Of a DNA stretch of 40,000 bases, positions 18,916 to 29,440 are shown in pieces. A program made the position numbers and the translations under genes. Each line of letters starts with the position of its first letter. The first letter of the stretch is position 1. The DNA comes from Mesostigma viride (Eukaryota > Streptophyta > Mesostigmatophyceae > Mesostigmatales > Mesostigmataceae): positions 6,307,689-6,347,688 of the forward strand of contig RPFO01000165.1 in NCBI GenBank assembly GCA_009746045.1, given 5' to 3'. Under the pieces are notes generated by a model. It was not told where the DNA came from. It worked only from the letters and a program-made list of their open reading frames with translations, and did no database searches.

Positions 18916-19564
18916 ACTTTATAGTAGTATTGGCTTCATCGGCGCCGGCGCCACCGACGATATACTCTGAAGCGTCTGGCCCCAGCCTGCATTCCTACCC
19001 TGCATACGCAGTGCCCACCACCTGCACGTACTGCACTTCTCAGTCCATCTGCCTAGATCATGCACACAGCCTAGGAAGTGCTGGTGAAAGGTGCATGCGC
19101 CACCCCGGCGGGTGACGGATGCCAAGAAGCAAGACCAGACACGCACATATGCACGCCTTTATACATGTCATTGACATTATTGATGCCGATAATTGTTGTG
19201 CTCACTATGATATACTACGTATTATGGACAATAAGACCTGGTACAGTGCGCTTAATTCGTGACATTCTCTAGTGCATGCAGGCAAGTGCTTATGACGGAT
19301 GGGTACACATGCATCAATGCTCAGTGGTCAATACACAGAGTACCAGTATTCTGCTACGTATGCAGCTAACAGGTATCTCAAATTCATGCATGTCCTAATG
19401 CGGCACTTCAGAGCTGCGCAATTTGGATATCGAACCACGATGGTCCCTCAAGGTGCAAGGTATGATATGCCAGCACCCATCAATAGCTAGTCGCAAGTAT
19501 TCTCCGATACCGTACTGAGCCGGTCATCCCACGTGATCCACACACACGCTCACCTCTTCATTCA

Positions 19565-19760
19565 TGGCAGGACAGCCGCGTAACTTTCCCCCCCGGCCCC
19601 CCCTTGCCCCCCTGGCACGCGCCGGCCACTCCTCAGTTCCCGGCCCCCTGACGTCCCGCTCCTCATGCTGGGTCCCCCCGGCCGTGTGGGCCCGGCCCTG
19701 TCACACACACAGTGTGGCAAGTGCAGTTACACACATACCACACCCTGTGGGGCCATAAAA
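19565..19760 (-). repeat. Inverted relative of the post-ZR fossil region
   Basis: The minus strand resembles 16090-16240 and its paralogues: TGTGTGGCCTGGCACCC-like, GCGGCTCCTCACGCTG-like and C-rich blocks. A partner is at 32690-32850 in duplicon C. It is a dispersed fragment rather than a gene. Confidence 0.4.
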
Positions 19761-19858
19761 TGATTTGCATGTAACAATCCATGGTTGATATGGCCCTAAC
19801 ATACTGACTGCACAAAAGTTGTCTCACTTAAGATTATTAAGAGCCCAAGGGTGGCCAT

Positions 19859-20100
19859 ACTGCATCCGCCACGCTTTTGCTACTCCGAAGCTTAAAAATT
19901 GCACCCACAGTTGCGCCCGCACCATTAAATGCGGAGAGATCGAGCACTCTGTGGCCTGCCCGCTTCCGGTGCCAGTGAGAGAAGCTAGTGAGAGAGAGCG
20001 CACTAGGGCGCTCTCCCTCCTTCTCACTGTGTGCAGGGGGTAAAGGTTCCTTCATTGGTACCCACGTGAAGCAGCCTATGTGATTATGCATCAATTTATT
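19859..20100 (+). mobile_element. 242-bp insertion with 12-bp target duplication (duplicon B only)
   Basis: AAGGGTGGCCAT occurs at 19847-19858 and at 20101-20112, and duplicon C has a single AAGGGTGGTC at the equivalent place (about 32909). The insert has a strong hairpin near 19975-20027 (AGTGAGAGAAG with CTTCTCACT, and GAGAGCGC with GCGCTCTC). It lacks a poly(A) tail or visible polymerase III boxes. The long target duplication would fit LINE-driven retroposition, so a SINE-like origin is possible. Confidence 0.7.
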
Positions 20101-20809
20101 AAGGGTGGCCATGTTTCGCTGTCCTACGGTCCATCATAGACTGCACGTTGAGTGCTGTCACGCGGCTTGCCTGTACCCTGGCCGATTTAACACCACCTAC
20201 ATTACTGCTCCAGGGCATCCACAACCAACCTTACTACCCCACAACGATAAAGGGTGCCACCTCATCAGGATTCACCAACTTCAGACGACCAGAGGCGTGC
20301 CCCAGGCTTGGTTGGTACGGCTCCTCACGCCTCGGTCAGCGCCAATGGGTGGGGACTTCATGCTGACGCGGTGGCTGGCCCTAGCTCCACCCCTTGAACC
20401 AGCTGAGGGCAAATACTATTGTGGCTATCTACTAGAGGATGACCTTGGCCAGCAAGACCCATCTGTGCGGGTGGCACGCAGGCACGATTGCGCACCATGT
20501 CAATGCTGTTGGCAAGGAAGGAAGCCAAAGGGCATGCAAGTACTCGCAAGGTGTATCATAGCGCTGCAGCACGGAGCAGAGATCCTCAACAACAGCAGCA
20601 CAATACCTTGACTGCATTTAGAAGAGTGTCTTGCATCCAACTCTGTGTGGCAACAATTGGTCATCATGCAGTGGGCGACCATATCATGCGGTAAAGTGGC
20701 GTGCACAACAGGTCTAGCACAACAGGCGACACAAAGGTGTAAGTTGGCGACTATTCAATATCAACAGCAGGGGATCAGCGACATCAGCGAGGGCCATTAG
20801 TTAGAGATC

Positions 20810-21106
20810 TTGCTACAAAATCAAGGGCATAATGACATGCTACAACATCAAGGGCACAATGACAAAGAGCTATACACCGATACCCCACGCCAGGTATTAA
20901 TGACTGGGGATGACAAAGAGCTTTACACCGATACCCCACGCCAGGTATTCATGACTGGGGATGACAACGAGCTATACACCGATACCCCACGCCAGGTATT
21001 CATGACTGGGGATGACAAAGAGCTATACACCGATACCCCACGCCAGGTATTCATGACTGGGGAAGTGGGTGCAGGGAAGAGCTTCCACAGCTGCACGCCT
21101 GAGTGA
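20810..21106 (+). pseudogene. P-loop (Walker A) remnant behind a 51-bp coding repeat
   Basis: The 98-codon frame ends QVFMTGEVGAGKSFHSCTPE. GEVGAGKS (21059-21082) fits the P-loop consensus GxxxxGK[ST], and the hydrophobic approach QVFMTG resembles the start of PIF1/Helitron-type helicases. The frame stops 7 codons later, so there is no complete ATPase. Upstream, the 17-residue segment DDKELYTDTPRQVFMTG is repeated four times at 51-bp intervals (20859-21062). Duplicon C has one unit (33623-33721). A helicase origin is inference from one motif. Confidence 0.4.
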
Positions 21107-21225
21107 GCAGCGCCGCAATAAAAAAAAATTCCGCGTCCGTCAGAAAGAGCAGAGTGAAAGCAAACCAGGAAAGACCTAAATCTGCCACACATAGTTATGG
21201 GACCCTCAGTTACTGTTGCTTATAA

Positions 21226-21300
21226 AATAAGAAAGCTCTAAAACAAGAAAGCTCTAAAACAAGAAAGCTCTAAAATAAGAAAGCTCTAAAATAAGGAAGT
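21226..21300 (+). repeat. 17-bp tandem repeat (AAGAAAGCTCTAAAACA)
   Basis: About four copies with A/C and AT variants follow TGTTGCTTATAAAAT. Duplicon C has about two copies at 33838-33870, another array that differs in length between the duplicons. Confidence 0.8.
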
Positions 21301-22224
21301 TCTCGGGAGCAAGGAACAATGAGACGGCGAGCCGCACGACCTCCCCCAAGAAGCCCAAGGCCTACTGGGGGTCAGGGACCTATACATCAGCAGAAGGCCA
21401 AAGAAGGGACTAGCAAGCCATGTCGAGGACTGATGCGCTTGAGGACATGAAGGTACATGCCAACATTACAAAAAGAAAGCTTTCTCGGGCACAAGGAGCA
21501 ATGGGACAGCTAGCCAGCGCCCAATAAAGGACTAGCAAGCCGTGTCGAGGAGCCAGAGTCTAGGGCTACAAGTCCAAGTGTGTAGTGCGCTTGAAGACAT
21601 GAAGGTACCTGCACAACACGCATGCATGAGTTTGGCAGGCAGGCAGCGGCATACCCACTGTGCCCCGTAGGGGGGCTTTGTCAGACTAAACAATAACCTT
21701 CTGGTGATTTTTTTCAGCAATATTGCAGACATGGTCAGCAGCGAGCACCTACTGCGTGAGCAGCAGGATGGCCAACGCGGACGCCAGCAGCGCCGCCATG
21801 GCCACGGCCGGGGACCCCCCGGCGCAGCCCCTCGCTCCCCCTTGCTTCCCATGGCCCAGCACGAGCGCCGGCACACACGCAAACGTGCCCAGCTCTCAAG
21901 CAAGAGAGGACAGCTCTGCAACCGCGACCGCACGGCTGGCCAGCAGCTGCGCATGTTGGAAGATGCTGAAGCCACAAGTCATATTCTGGACTTGAGTAAT
22001 TACCAACAATTCTTATTCTTATTCAGCTTCCACCCTGCGTGTAGGGAAGGCCTGCGCTGGGTGCCTGGGCTAGCCGGTGTCGTTGGGGTACCCGGCCGGC
22101 TGTCGCTGCCAATGCGCAGGATCTTTCTTGGAGGGGGGCTTGTGTCCTCGGCTTGCGTGGGTTGTTCACCGTTCGGGGTGCTCGAAACAGTAATCAGGTC
22201 CCGTACCTGCGGACTGTGCACACG

Positions 22225-22492
22225 CGGGAGTCGGTTCATCAACGCACAGGGACAGGAGTAGGCTTCCACGAGGAAAGAGGATGGTCAACAACGGGAGTCG
22301 GTTCATCAACGCACAGGGACAGGAGTAGGCTTCCACGAGGAAAGAGGATGGTCAACAACGGGAGTCGGTTCATCAACGCACAGGGACAGGAGTAGGCTTC
22401 CACGAGGAAAGAGGATGGTCAACAACGGGAGTCGGTTCATCAACGCACAGGGACAGGAGTAGGCTTCCACGAGGAAAGAGGATGGTCAACAA
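22225..22492 (+). repeat. 67-bp tandem repeat, 4 copies (duplicon B)
   Basis: CGGGAGTCGGTTCATCAACG starts at 22225, 22292, 22359 and 22426, each unit ending GGATGGTCAACAA, essentially without differences. Duplicon C has one copy at about 34761-34827. The near-identity implies very recent amplification. Confidence 0.93.
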
Positions 22493-23154
22493 CTAAAGAT
22501 CTTTGGCGGCCCAAACCGAAATCCTATTACTGAAACACAGTTCTTGTATTCTATCAGTGGCACCCGCAAAGCATTCAAGACATGCGTTTAGTGAATATTA
22601 TCTGCACACAACCAATGTCTGTGGCCATACAAGAAACTACCTCAACCCCCATGCAGTGTCCCTTGCCTGAACCATCCACAGCGTCATGCAAGACATGTGT
22701 AAGGCAATGCCGTGGCCATACTAGGTACAAGAACCTTCTATGTCTCTGAAAGGACTCGCTTCAGCCTTTTTCTGTTGGCAAGCGAGGGCTACTTGATAGG
22801 CCAGTTTACGTTGGCATGCCCAGTGGTGTGCAGCCACACAATTAAGATGCCCCTGTTACCTGGCCCCATCAGTTGTACCAAATATTGGACCAAGTGAGCA
22901 CGGGGCTGATCGTGGGGGTGGCACATCCACATCGGAAACTTAACTTGTTACAGGCACCAGCGCGCACAGCATGCGTTCGTTGGAACATATCCGCTAGACC
23001 CTCTCCTTGTTACCTGGTCAATCGTGTTTGGGCAGAGTACAGGATAGGGTAGGCAGTGGCGATAATGGTGCCACCATTTTTACAACAAATATCCACTGCC
23101 TATTCAATTTCAATAGCAAAACCAGCAAAAAATAAGGGGTTGCTTTGCAACGCC

Positions 23155-23368
23155 GTGGTGGTGGTGATGGTGGTGGTGGTGGTGGTGGTGGTGGTGGTGG
23201 TGGTGGTGGTGGTGGTGGTGGTGGTGGTGGTGGTGGTGGTGGTGGTGGTGGTGGTGGTGGTGGTGGTGGTGGTGGTGGTGGTGGTGGTGGTGGTGGTGGT
23301 GGTGGTGGTGGTGGTGGTGGTGGTGGTGGTGGTGGTGGTGGTGGTGGTGGTGGTGGTGGTGGTGGTGG
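23155..23368 (+). repeat. (GTG)n / (CAC)n array, about 71 triplets
   Basis: Pure GTG triplets apart from one ATG near the left end. All six frames are open through it and give homopolymers, so none is called as coding. The flanks AACGCC and AGGAGGGGTGACATTGAGCC are unlike those of the 24167 array. Confidence 0.97.
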
Positions 23369-24166
23369 TAGGAGGGGTGACATTGAGCCAAGCTAAATAG
23401 GGGCCGGATCCTGCAGCCGCCGGTCCAGAATGTCTGGCCCCTATTTCCATACTAGGGGCCCGTGCAGCTACCGGCACCAATTCTAGCTAGCCCCCATCTT
23501 TTCGGCCCCTATAGGGGAGATTCCAGGGGCCGAATTTTTATGCAGCCGCCAGCCCTAGATTTCGGGCCCCCATATTGTACAACAGGCGCGGCATGCCGCA
23601 TCATGCCACGTGGCGCCCCATCTTGCCATGCCCCGGATGCCAGCTATGCACGGGCCTACGGATGCCTACACAAAAAACTGTGTCGGCATCCGTCCTCACG
23701 CCGCGCCGCGCTATACTCTGATCATACCATCATATCCGCGCTATACTGTCATGCAGTCTGCAGATCGATGTCTTGCCCAGTTCAGTTCAGTTCAGTTCAG
23801 TTTAGTTGGAATCCCACGCCGGTCATATCCAACAGAGATAGTTTGGCGACGTAAGTAGCTCGGATGGTACTTGGGTACTGTGATATGTCTTGCCCAGTAA
23901 TTGCCTGTCGCCGGAGAGGCATGCCGGCATCAAGCCACGTGGCGCCTCATCTTGCCACGTGGTGCCGCATCTTGCCACGTGGTGCCGCAGCTCGGCCACG
24001 TAGCGCTGCGCTATTGGGGGCCAGTAATACGGGGCCACCGCCGCCGACCCTCGTTTTACTCGCCAGCCCCTATTTCAATTCAGGGGCCGGGGCTTACCGC
24101 AGCAGTCAGGCCCTGGGACGGGCCCCTAGAATCCAGGAAATTTTGCCTGGAGATGTCACCCCTCCT
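23369..24166. other. Spacer between two GTG arrays, with CAGTT and GCCACGTGG short repeats
   Basis: No gene is recognised. It contains CAGTT pentamers at 23778-23805 followed by GGAATCCCACGCCGGT, and about four imperfect ~20-bp repeats of TTGCCACGTGGTGCCGCATC at 23934-24010. CACGTG is a palindromic E-box word, but its repetition here looks like tandem duplication. A related pentamer run plus ATTCCCGCGTG lies at 36205-36240. Confidence 0.5.
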
Positions 24167-24360
24167 GTGGTGGTGGTGGTGGTGGTGGTGGTGGTGGTGG
24201 TGGTGGTGGTGGTGGTGGTGGTGGTGGTGGTGGTGGTGGTGGTGGTGGTGGTGGTGGTGGTGGTGGTGGTGGTGGTGGTGGTGGTGGTGGTGGTGGTGGT
24301 GGTGGTGGTGGTGGTGGTGGTGGTGGTGGTGGTGGTGGTGGTGGTGGTGGTGGTGGTGGT

Positions 24361-24393
<33 letters not shown>
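24167..24393 (+). repeat. (GGT)n array grading into (GGC)n
   Basis: About 67 GGT triplets (24167-24366), then nine GGC triplets (24367-24393). The abrupt phase-preserving switch suggests that the GGC block arose from a T-to-C change that was then amplified. Confidence 0.95.
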
Positions 24394-24629
24394 ACCCATC
24401 CACGCCTTGTCCGTGTTCATGTCACGGCCAGCGACAACCACACGGTGCTGCACTCATATCCGCGCCTTGTCCATGTTCCTGTCACGGCCAGCCACAACCA
24501 CACGGTGCTGCACTCATACCGCGCCATGTCCGTGTTCCTGTCACGGCCAGCTACAACCCCACGGTGCTGCACTCATATCCGCGCCTTGTCCGTGTTCCTG
24601 TCACGGCCAGCTACAACCCCACGGTGCTG
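24394..24629 (+). repeat. 60-bp minisatellite, 4 copies
   Basis: GCCTTGTCCGTGTTC-type units start at 24404, 24464, 24523 and 24583, each with CACGGCCAGC, CACGGTGCTG and CACTCATA. It directly abuts the GGC block. Each unit keeps an open frame over parts, but the 59-bp unit breaks phase. Confidence 0.88.
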
Positions 24630-25664
24630 GACCTTGCCAAGCGGTACGTCGCTGACCCTGGTCTACCACTCATGCATGGCCCTGCCCCCTGTCGCTTTTA
24701 AACCAGGTAGTGCACGAATATGTTCCTTGGCGGACACCTCGAGAAGCGCTGGTCGGCCGTGGTGGAGGCAAGGGTGGTGATACGTTGCAGCCATCGATGC
24801 CCGGATGCAGGTGCTCAAAGCTGCGCTCGGCCGACATTGGATATTGACGGCATGTAGCCGAGCTATGGAAGCACTGGGAGCGCAGTCACACCCGATTCGG
24901 CTACCCGGACGCCACTCTCACAAGGGTGATGAGGAAGAAGGAGGTGCGCCCGCCAGGGTCAAGGAAAATGGTGTGGTAACAACAACGTCAGCCCTCTTCT
25001 GGGGGGGGCGGGGGGACCACGAATGCTGCGCCAAGTAGGCAACCTTTCCGTCCGAATCGATGCACGCCGGGAAAATGGCATTCCTCGGAATGACGGCCCG
25101 CCCAAGAAGTCTCTTCAGCATTAGCCACGAAGTTGCACCAGAAATAAAATATTTCCGAACCCTCTTGCATTCTCGAATTGAATGATTGCACTAGCCCAGC
25201 AGAAAGGACCAGGCCTTGGAATGCCCCAATGTCTGCTTGGTCATGACTTCCTCTGCAAGGCTCACAAAGCACGAAATACTACCCTCGCCGGGGTGCGCGC
25301 CGATCTGACTTACTGCACGCTTGCATTACTGCACGCTTGCACACATATCTGGCCAGTAGCTATAAAAACGAGGCTCCCTGACAGCGGTGCAAGCAGGCGG
25401 ATTTCCCTAGAATAAATGTCGCAGAATCCAAACATTCGAAGGTCTCGGTGGAACGGGTTCATCAAATTAATGACAGAAACCTGAAATCTCGCGAGCAGTC
25501 CGCAGAACCTAAGACGCAGCCCGGTTGCGCTGCACCGAATATTCACAAGTGGCGTTTACCAATGATCTACTAAATTGTGATGACTTCTACTTCAGTTCTA
25601 TACGACCCGCAATTTCCGAGGTTTATTCCTTTCTTCCTGCGGTTCCAGCACCTCCAAGCACTAC
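24630..25664. other. Intergenic DNA, no gene recognised
   Basis: Only short unrelated frames. TTACTGCACGCTTGCA is duplicated at about 25311-25342. The duplicon C boundary follows at about 25665. Confidence 0.4.
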
Positions 25665-25929
25665 TGGGCAGCCGCAACCATGGCAAGCGGCATGGCAATG
25701 TTGGCGTGCCCGGTGCCATGCGGCACCATCGCAGGATGTTGCATGACTTGACTGGATTGCAGCTGTCGTGACGCACGTGCAACGTTCCCCGGGCACGTGT
25801 CAACATCGGAAGCATTTACAAATTTGCCGTTGCCAGCACAAGTGGAGGCCAACATATAGGGGTGTGTTGTATGTTGCTGTTGTTGTTGTTGTTGCCCACG
25901 CCGCACATGGGCAGCTGTGCTGTATGCAT

Positions 25930-26211
25930 TTATGTTGTATTTTCCAGTTTCCCCAAGACGCAAGCCCGATACTGTACTACAATCACATTGCCCAGTGCCC
26001 ATTGCCCAGTCCGATACTTACAAAGGTGCGCGCTGCCACGTTCATGATCGATTGCTTCTAAAGCATAGCCATGGAATAAACATCGCCATTTGGATGCTTG
26101 GTAGATCACACCGCAAAATAGACCTGCGTCAAGGAATTTGCGGGTGGAATCGACCAAATCAGGCAAAGGCTTCACGTTGAGGACGCGGCTTATCAGGTCT
26201 GCAAGCACCAT
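25930..26211 (-). CDS. Small conserved unknown ORF 3, divergent from ZR-C (93 aa)
   Basis: It starts MVLADLISRVLNVKPLPDLV and continues DSTRKFLDAGLFCGVIYQAS, with 44 alignable residues shared with ORF 2 and about 40 with ORF 1. A further upstream ATG at 26268 is in frame here but not in the other copies, so I use the shared ATG. Then follows EAIDHERGSAHLCKY. No known family is recognised. A spliced longer product is possible. Confidence 0.42.
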   Translation of the reverse strand: MVLADLISRVLNVKPLPDLVDSTRKFLDAGLFCGVIYQASKWRCLFHGYALEAIDHERGSAHLCKYRTGQWALGNVIVVQYRACVLGKLENTT

Positions 26212-26490
26212 GTTGCACGCCGCCGAAGATGCCCTCGTTTCGAATCGTTTACGACGCATCTTGTACATGACTCATTTCCCCTGTCGCACGCTCAGAGAGG
26301 CCTCATCTACAACCGCAACCAGGGTACCTAGGTGATCATTCATTTATGACGGCGCCTCCCGGGACAGGAGCACCCTGCTGCGCTTATGGTGGCTACCTGT
26401 GCCTGGCATTCTGACAGGTCCACGAACAAGCAGCCGTTCCGTAACTTGCCAAGCCTGTTCCTGTCCACTCTGCTAAAGACCGGAAGGACA
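26212..26490. promoter_or_regulatory. Candidate bidirectional promoter between small ORF 3 and ZR-C
   Basis: 279-bp divergent gap, nearly the same sequence as 13220-13497. The in-frame ATG at 26386 lies inside this gap; it has no counterpart in B. Confidence 0.4.
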
Positions 26491-28407
26491 ATGGGAGCTC
26501 GAGGGTGCAGGAGAACTTGGGAACATGCTAAGACCGGTGCGTCGTCATGGCTGAAACATCGTTCTCGGACTGGCCGACGTTCCCAGAGATGTCTCTTTCC
26601 CGGCACTTTCCTCGCGCCCAGCTACTTGGATGGAAGGCGGGACAACCTGGAGGAGCGCTGTTTGTCGGGCCAACGAAATGGGCTGACGTCACCATTACCA
26701 CCCCTGCTGCCCTTATCGGCACGGCGGCACAGTCCTTTCTCTTCACCCTTGTCGGGCCACCACAAGTTGAGTGCCATGGACCGGCAGCCCGCCTTTAGCT
26801 CAGTCTCCCGCCGCCCGGCTGTTTTTAAGTCGGCGCCCAGCCTGAGAGATGAGTACCCGGACGTGGCGACGCAGTACCATCCCACACGCAATGAAGGTCA
26901 ACCAACGCCCGACGAGTTTTCCTCTACTGCCTCGTTTAGGCCCTGTTGGAAGTGCGTCAAAGGGCCGCATCATGAGTGGGAGGCCAGCCTTGCAAATCGG
27001 ACAAGCGGTGGGAATGGCTGCCCTTGTTGCGCTGGACTGCAGCTGTCAGTCACCAACTCCCGCATGGCCAAGTTTTCAGAAATAGCCGCGCAGCTCCACT
27101 CGACGTCCGTGTCGGGTCGCTGCCAGGGAGCCAAGTTGAATCCCATCAGCCCACAGTCCCTTCATGGCTCACCCCCCTGCAGCTGTGATGTTTCCAAGCG
27201 TGCGCCAAGCCTGAGGGATGAGTACCCGGATGTTGCAGCACAGTACCATCCCACGCGCAACCGAGACGAACCAGTATCAGTAGACGGCATTAACCCGTTT
27301 TCTTCAGCGATGCGCTGGTGGAAGTGCGACAAGGGCCCCGACCATGAGTGGCAGGCCACCGTTGCAAATCGGACACGCGGTGGGACTGGCTGCCCCTGTT
27401 GTGCCGGACAGCAGCTGTCAGTCACCAACTCCCTCACAGCCAAGTTCCCCCACATAGCTGCGGAGCTCCACCCAACCAAGAATGGTCCCAATGTGGATGG
27501 ATCCAAGATCCTGGCGGGCACCGCAGAGAAGGTCTGGTGGAAGTGCGACAAGGGCCCCGACCATGAGTGGGATGCCACCGTTGCAAGTCGGACAAGCGGT
27601 GGGACTGGCTGCCCTTGTTGCGCTGGACTGCGGCTGTCAGTAACCAACTCCCTCACAGCCAAGTTCCCCCAAATAGCCGCGCAGCTACACCCCACCAAGA
27701 ATGGTCCCAGCGTGGATGGATCCAAGATCCTGGCGGGCACCGCAGAGAAGGTCTGGTGGAAGTGCGACAAGGTCCCCGACCATGAGTGGCAGGCCACCGT
27801 TGATTCTCGGACAAGCGTTGGGTCTGGCTGCCCCTGTTGCGCGGGGAGGCAGCTGTCAGTCACCAACTCCCTCACAGCCAAGTTCCCCCAAATTGCTGCG
27901 GAGCTCCACCCCACCAAGAATGGTCCCGGCATGGATGGATCCAAGATCCTGGCGGGCACCAACAAGAAGGTCTGGTGGAAGTGCGACAAGGGCCCCGACC
28001 ATGAGTGGGAGGCCACCGTTGCAAATCGGACAAGCGGTGGGAGAGGCTGCCCGTTCTGCTCGGGTCGTAGGGCCTCCATCACCAACAACCTGGCCACAAA
28101 ATACCCAGCAGTAGCCGCGCAGCTCCACCCTACACTGAAGGGGGCGGGTGTGGATGCATCCAAGATCCTCCCGGGTAGCCATGAGAAGTATTGGTGGGCA
28201 TGTGCCAAGAGTCCGAGCCACGCTTGGCAGGCGTCTCCCAACAGCCGGACAAGCCAAGGGAGTGGATGCCCCTATTGCGCACAACCCGGCCGCAAGCCCA
28301 AGTCCCCGGCTGCCACATTTCATGATGCTCCGGCGCAACTCTCCCCGACCAAAGAGGCCCCTGGTGTGAGTGCCGCCAGCATCGTGGCGGGGAGCATCCA
28401 GACTTGA
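26491..28407 (+). CDS. ZR-C: two-headed tandem zinc-ribbon protein, 638 aa, full-length C-terminus
   Basis: Start chosen at the ATG (MGARGC) conserved with ZR-A and ZR-B; an in-frame ATG at 26386 would add 35 residues. A-type head 1-151, unit 1 at 152 (degenerate: CWKC and GPHHEW), D-type head 204-275, then units at 276, 349, 422 and 495, and the terminal variant unit at 568 (WWACAKSPSHAW...SGCPYC) with half-unit AQLSPTKEAPGVSAASIVAG, ending TGA. Unit 4 has KVPDHEW in place of KGPDHEW. Cys, His, Cys and Cys ligands are kept throughout. It is the only paralogue with Gln (CAG, 28120-28122) where B and D have TAG, so it shows the likely ancestral C-terminus. DUF4379-like; role unknown. Confidence 0.87.
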   Translation: MGARGCRRTWEHAKTGASSWLKHRSRTGRRSQRCLFPGTFLAPSYLDGRRDNLEERCLSGQRNGLTSPLPPLLPLSARRHSPFSSPLSGHHKLSAMDRQPAFSSVSRRPAVFKSAPSLRDEYPDVATQYHPTRNEGQPTPDEFSSTASFRPCWKCVKGPHHEWEASLANRTSGGNGCPCCAGLQLSVTNSRMAKFSEIAAQLHSTSVSGRCQGAKLNPISPQSLHGSPPCSCDVSKRAPSLRDEYPDVAAQYHPTRNRDEPVSVDGINPFSSAMRWWKCDKGPDHEWQATVANRTRGGTGCPCCAGQQLSVTNSLTAKFPHIAAELHPTKNGPNVDGSKILAGTAEKVWWKCDKGPDHEWDATVASRTSGGTGCPCCAGLRLSVTNSLTAKFPQIAAQLHPTKNGPSVDGSKILAGTAEKVWWKCDKVPDHEWQATVDSRTSVGSGCPCCAGRQLSVTNSLTAKFPQIAAELHPTKNGPGMDGSKILAGTNKKVWWKCDKGPDHEWEATVANRTSGGRGCPFCSGRRASITNNLATKYPAVAAQLHPTLKGAGVDASKILPGSHEKYWWACAKSPSHAWQASPNSRTSQGSGCPYCAQPGRKPKSPAATFHDAPAQLSPTKEAPGVSAASIVAGSIQT

Positions 28408-28440
28408 TGATTGAAGCATTGTGTTTGTGCTGTGGGTGTG

Positions 28441-29111
28441 GCGGATGCTAGTGTTGGGCCACCACACGCTCCACCCCACGTGCCTGACCAAGAGTGGTGT
28501 GGCGGATGCTAGCGTTGGGCCACCACACCCTCCACCCCACGTGCCTGACCAAGAGTGGTGTGGCGGATGCTAGCGTTGGGCCACCACACGCTCCACCCCA
28601 CGTGCCTGACCAAGAGTGGTGTGGCGGATGCTAGCGTTGGGCCACCACACGCTCCACCCCGCGTGCCTGACCAAGAGTGGTGTGGCGGATGCTAGCGTTG
28701 GGCCACCACACCCTCCACCCCACGTGCCTGACCAAGAGTGGTGTGGCGGATGCTAGCGTTGGGCCACCACACCCTCCACCCCACGTGCCTGACCAAGAGT
28801 GGTGTGGCGGATGCTAGCGTTGGGCCACCACACGCTCCACCCCACGTGCCTGACCAAGAGTGGTGTGGCGGATGCTAGCGTTGGGCCACCACACGCTCCA
28901 CCCCGCGTGCCTGACCAAGAGTGGTGTGGCGGATGCTAGCGTTGGGCCACCACACGCTCCACCCCACGTGCCTGACCAAGAGTGGTGTGGCGGATGCTAG
29001 CGTTGGGCCACCACACGCTCCACCCCACGTGCCTGACCAAGAGTGGTGTGGCGGATGCTAGCGTTGGGCCACCACACGCTCCACCCCACGTGCCTGACCA
29101 AGAGTGGGCCG
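28441..29111 (+). repeat. 61-bp minisatellite downstream of ZR-C, 11 copies
   Basis: Unit starts run from 28441 to 29051 at exactly 61-bp intervals. Units differ mainly at two sites (CACGCTCC or CACCCTCC; CCCACGTG or CCCGCGTG), and the variants are interspersed, which suggests unequal exchange. Downstream of it the same fossil unit as in B begins. Confidence 0.95.
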
Positions 29112-29154
29112 GGCATGGATGCCACCTGCACCGGGGGGGGGGGGGGTGTTGAGG

Positions 29155-29440
29155 TGGGATGATGGAAGTGCAGCAAGGGCCCCGAGTGCAGGAATGCCAA
29201 GCTTGTTAATGCAGCTGCGGCCATGCGCGGTGCCATGCTTCTGCGCTGTGAGACGTGCACCCGCCACCAACTCCCCATGCATCGCCCTCTTCCCCGCTCC
29301 GCTCACCCAGCTGCACCCCGCAAGAAACGAAGCGGGGCTGGACCCGGCCCAGCTGCTTGCGACCGGCACGTGCAGGGGTGTGGTGTGCGTGCGCCAGGGT
29401 GCCAGGCCACACGGGGAGAGCCAGCGTGAGGAGCCGTGCG
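29155..29440 (+). pseudogene. Decayed zinc-ribbon unit downstream of ZR-C
   Basis: One frame reads ATNSPCIALFPAPLTQLHPAR then NEAGLDPAQLLATGTCRG, and a second frame holds WKCSKGPEC. It is closely similar to 15885-16200 and 39585-39900. The unit pattern is clear but the zinc ligands and a single frame are lost. Confidence 0.6.

Noticed and set aside
22000-22269. Minus-strand frame similar in both duplicons (34571-34804)
   Set aside because: Starts at GTG, lies partly in the 67-bp repeat, and the tail differs in frame between copies. Similarity is explained by recent duplication.
22712-22897. Plus-strand 61-codon frame, also at 35034-35234
   Set aside because: Both copies start at GTG and lack an ATG near the start. 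Conservation is no higher than in flanking noncoding sequence by eye.
23018-24453. Frames encoding poly-His, poly-Pro, poly-Thr, poly-Val, poly-Trp or poly-Gly
   Set aside because: They are translations of pure GTG/CAC triplet arrays in every phase.
28441-29111. CRISPR array
   Set aside because: The 61-bp units are contiguous with no spacers, and the context is eukaryotic.
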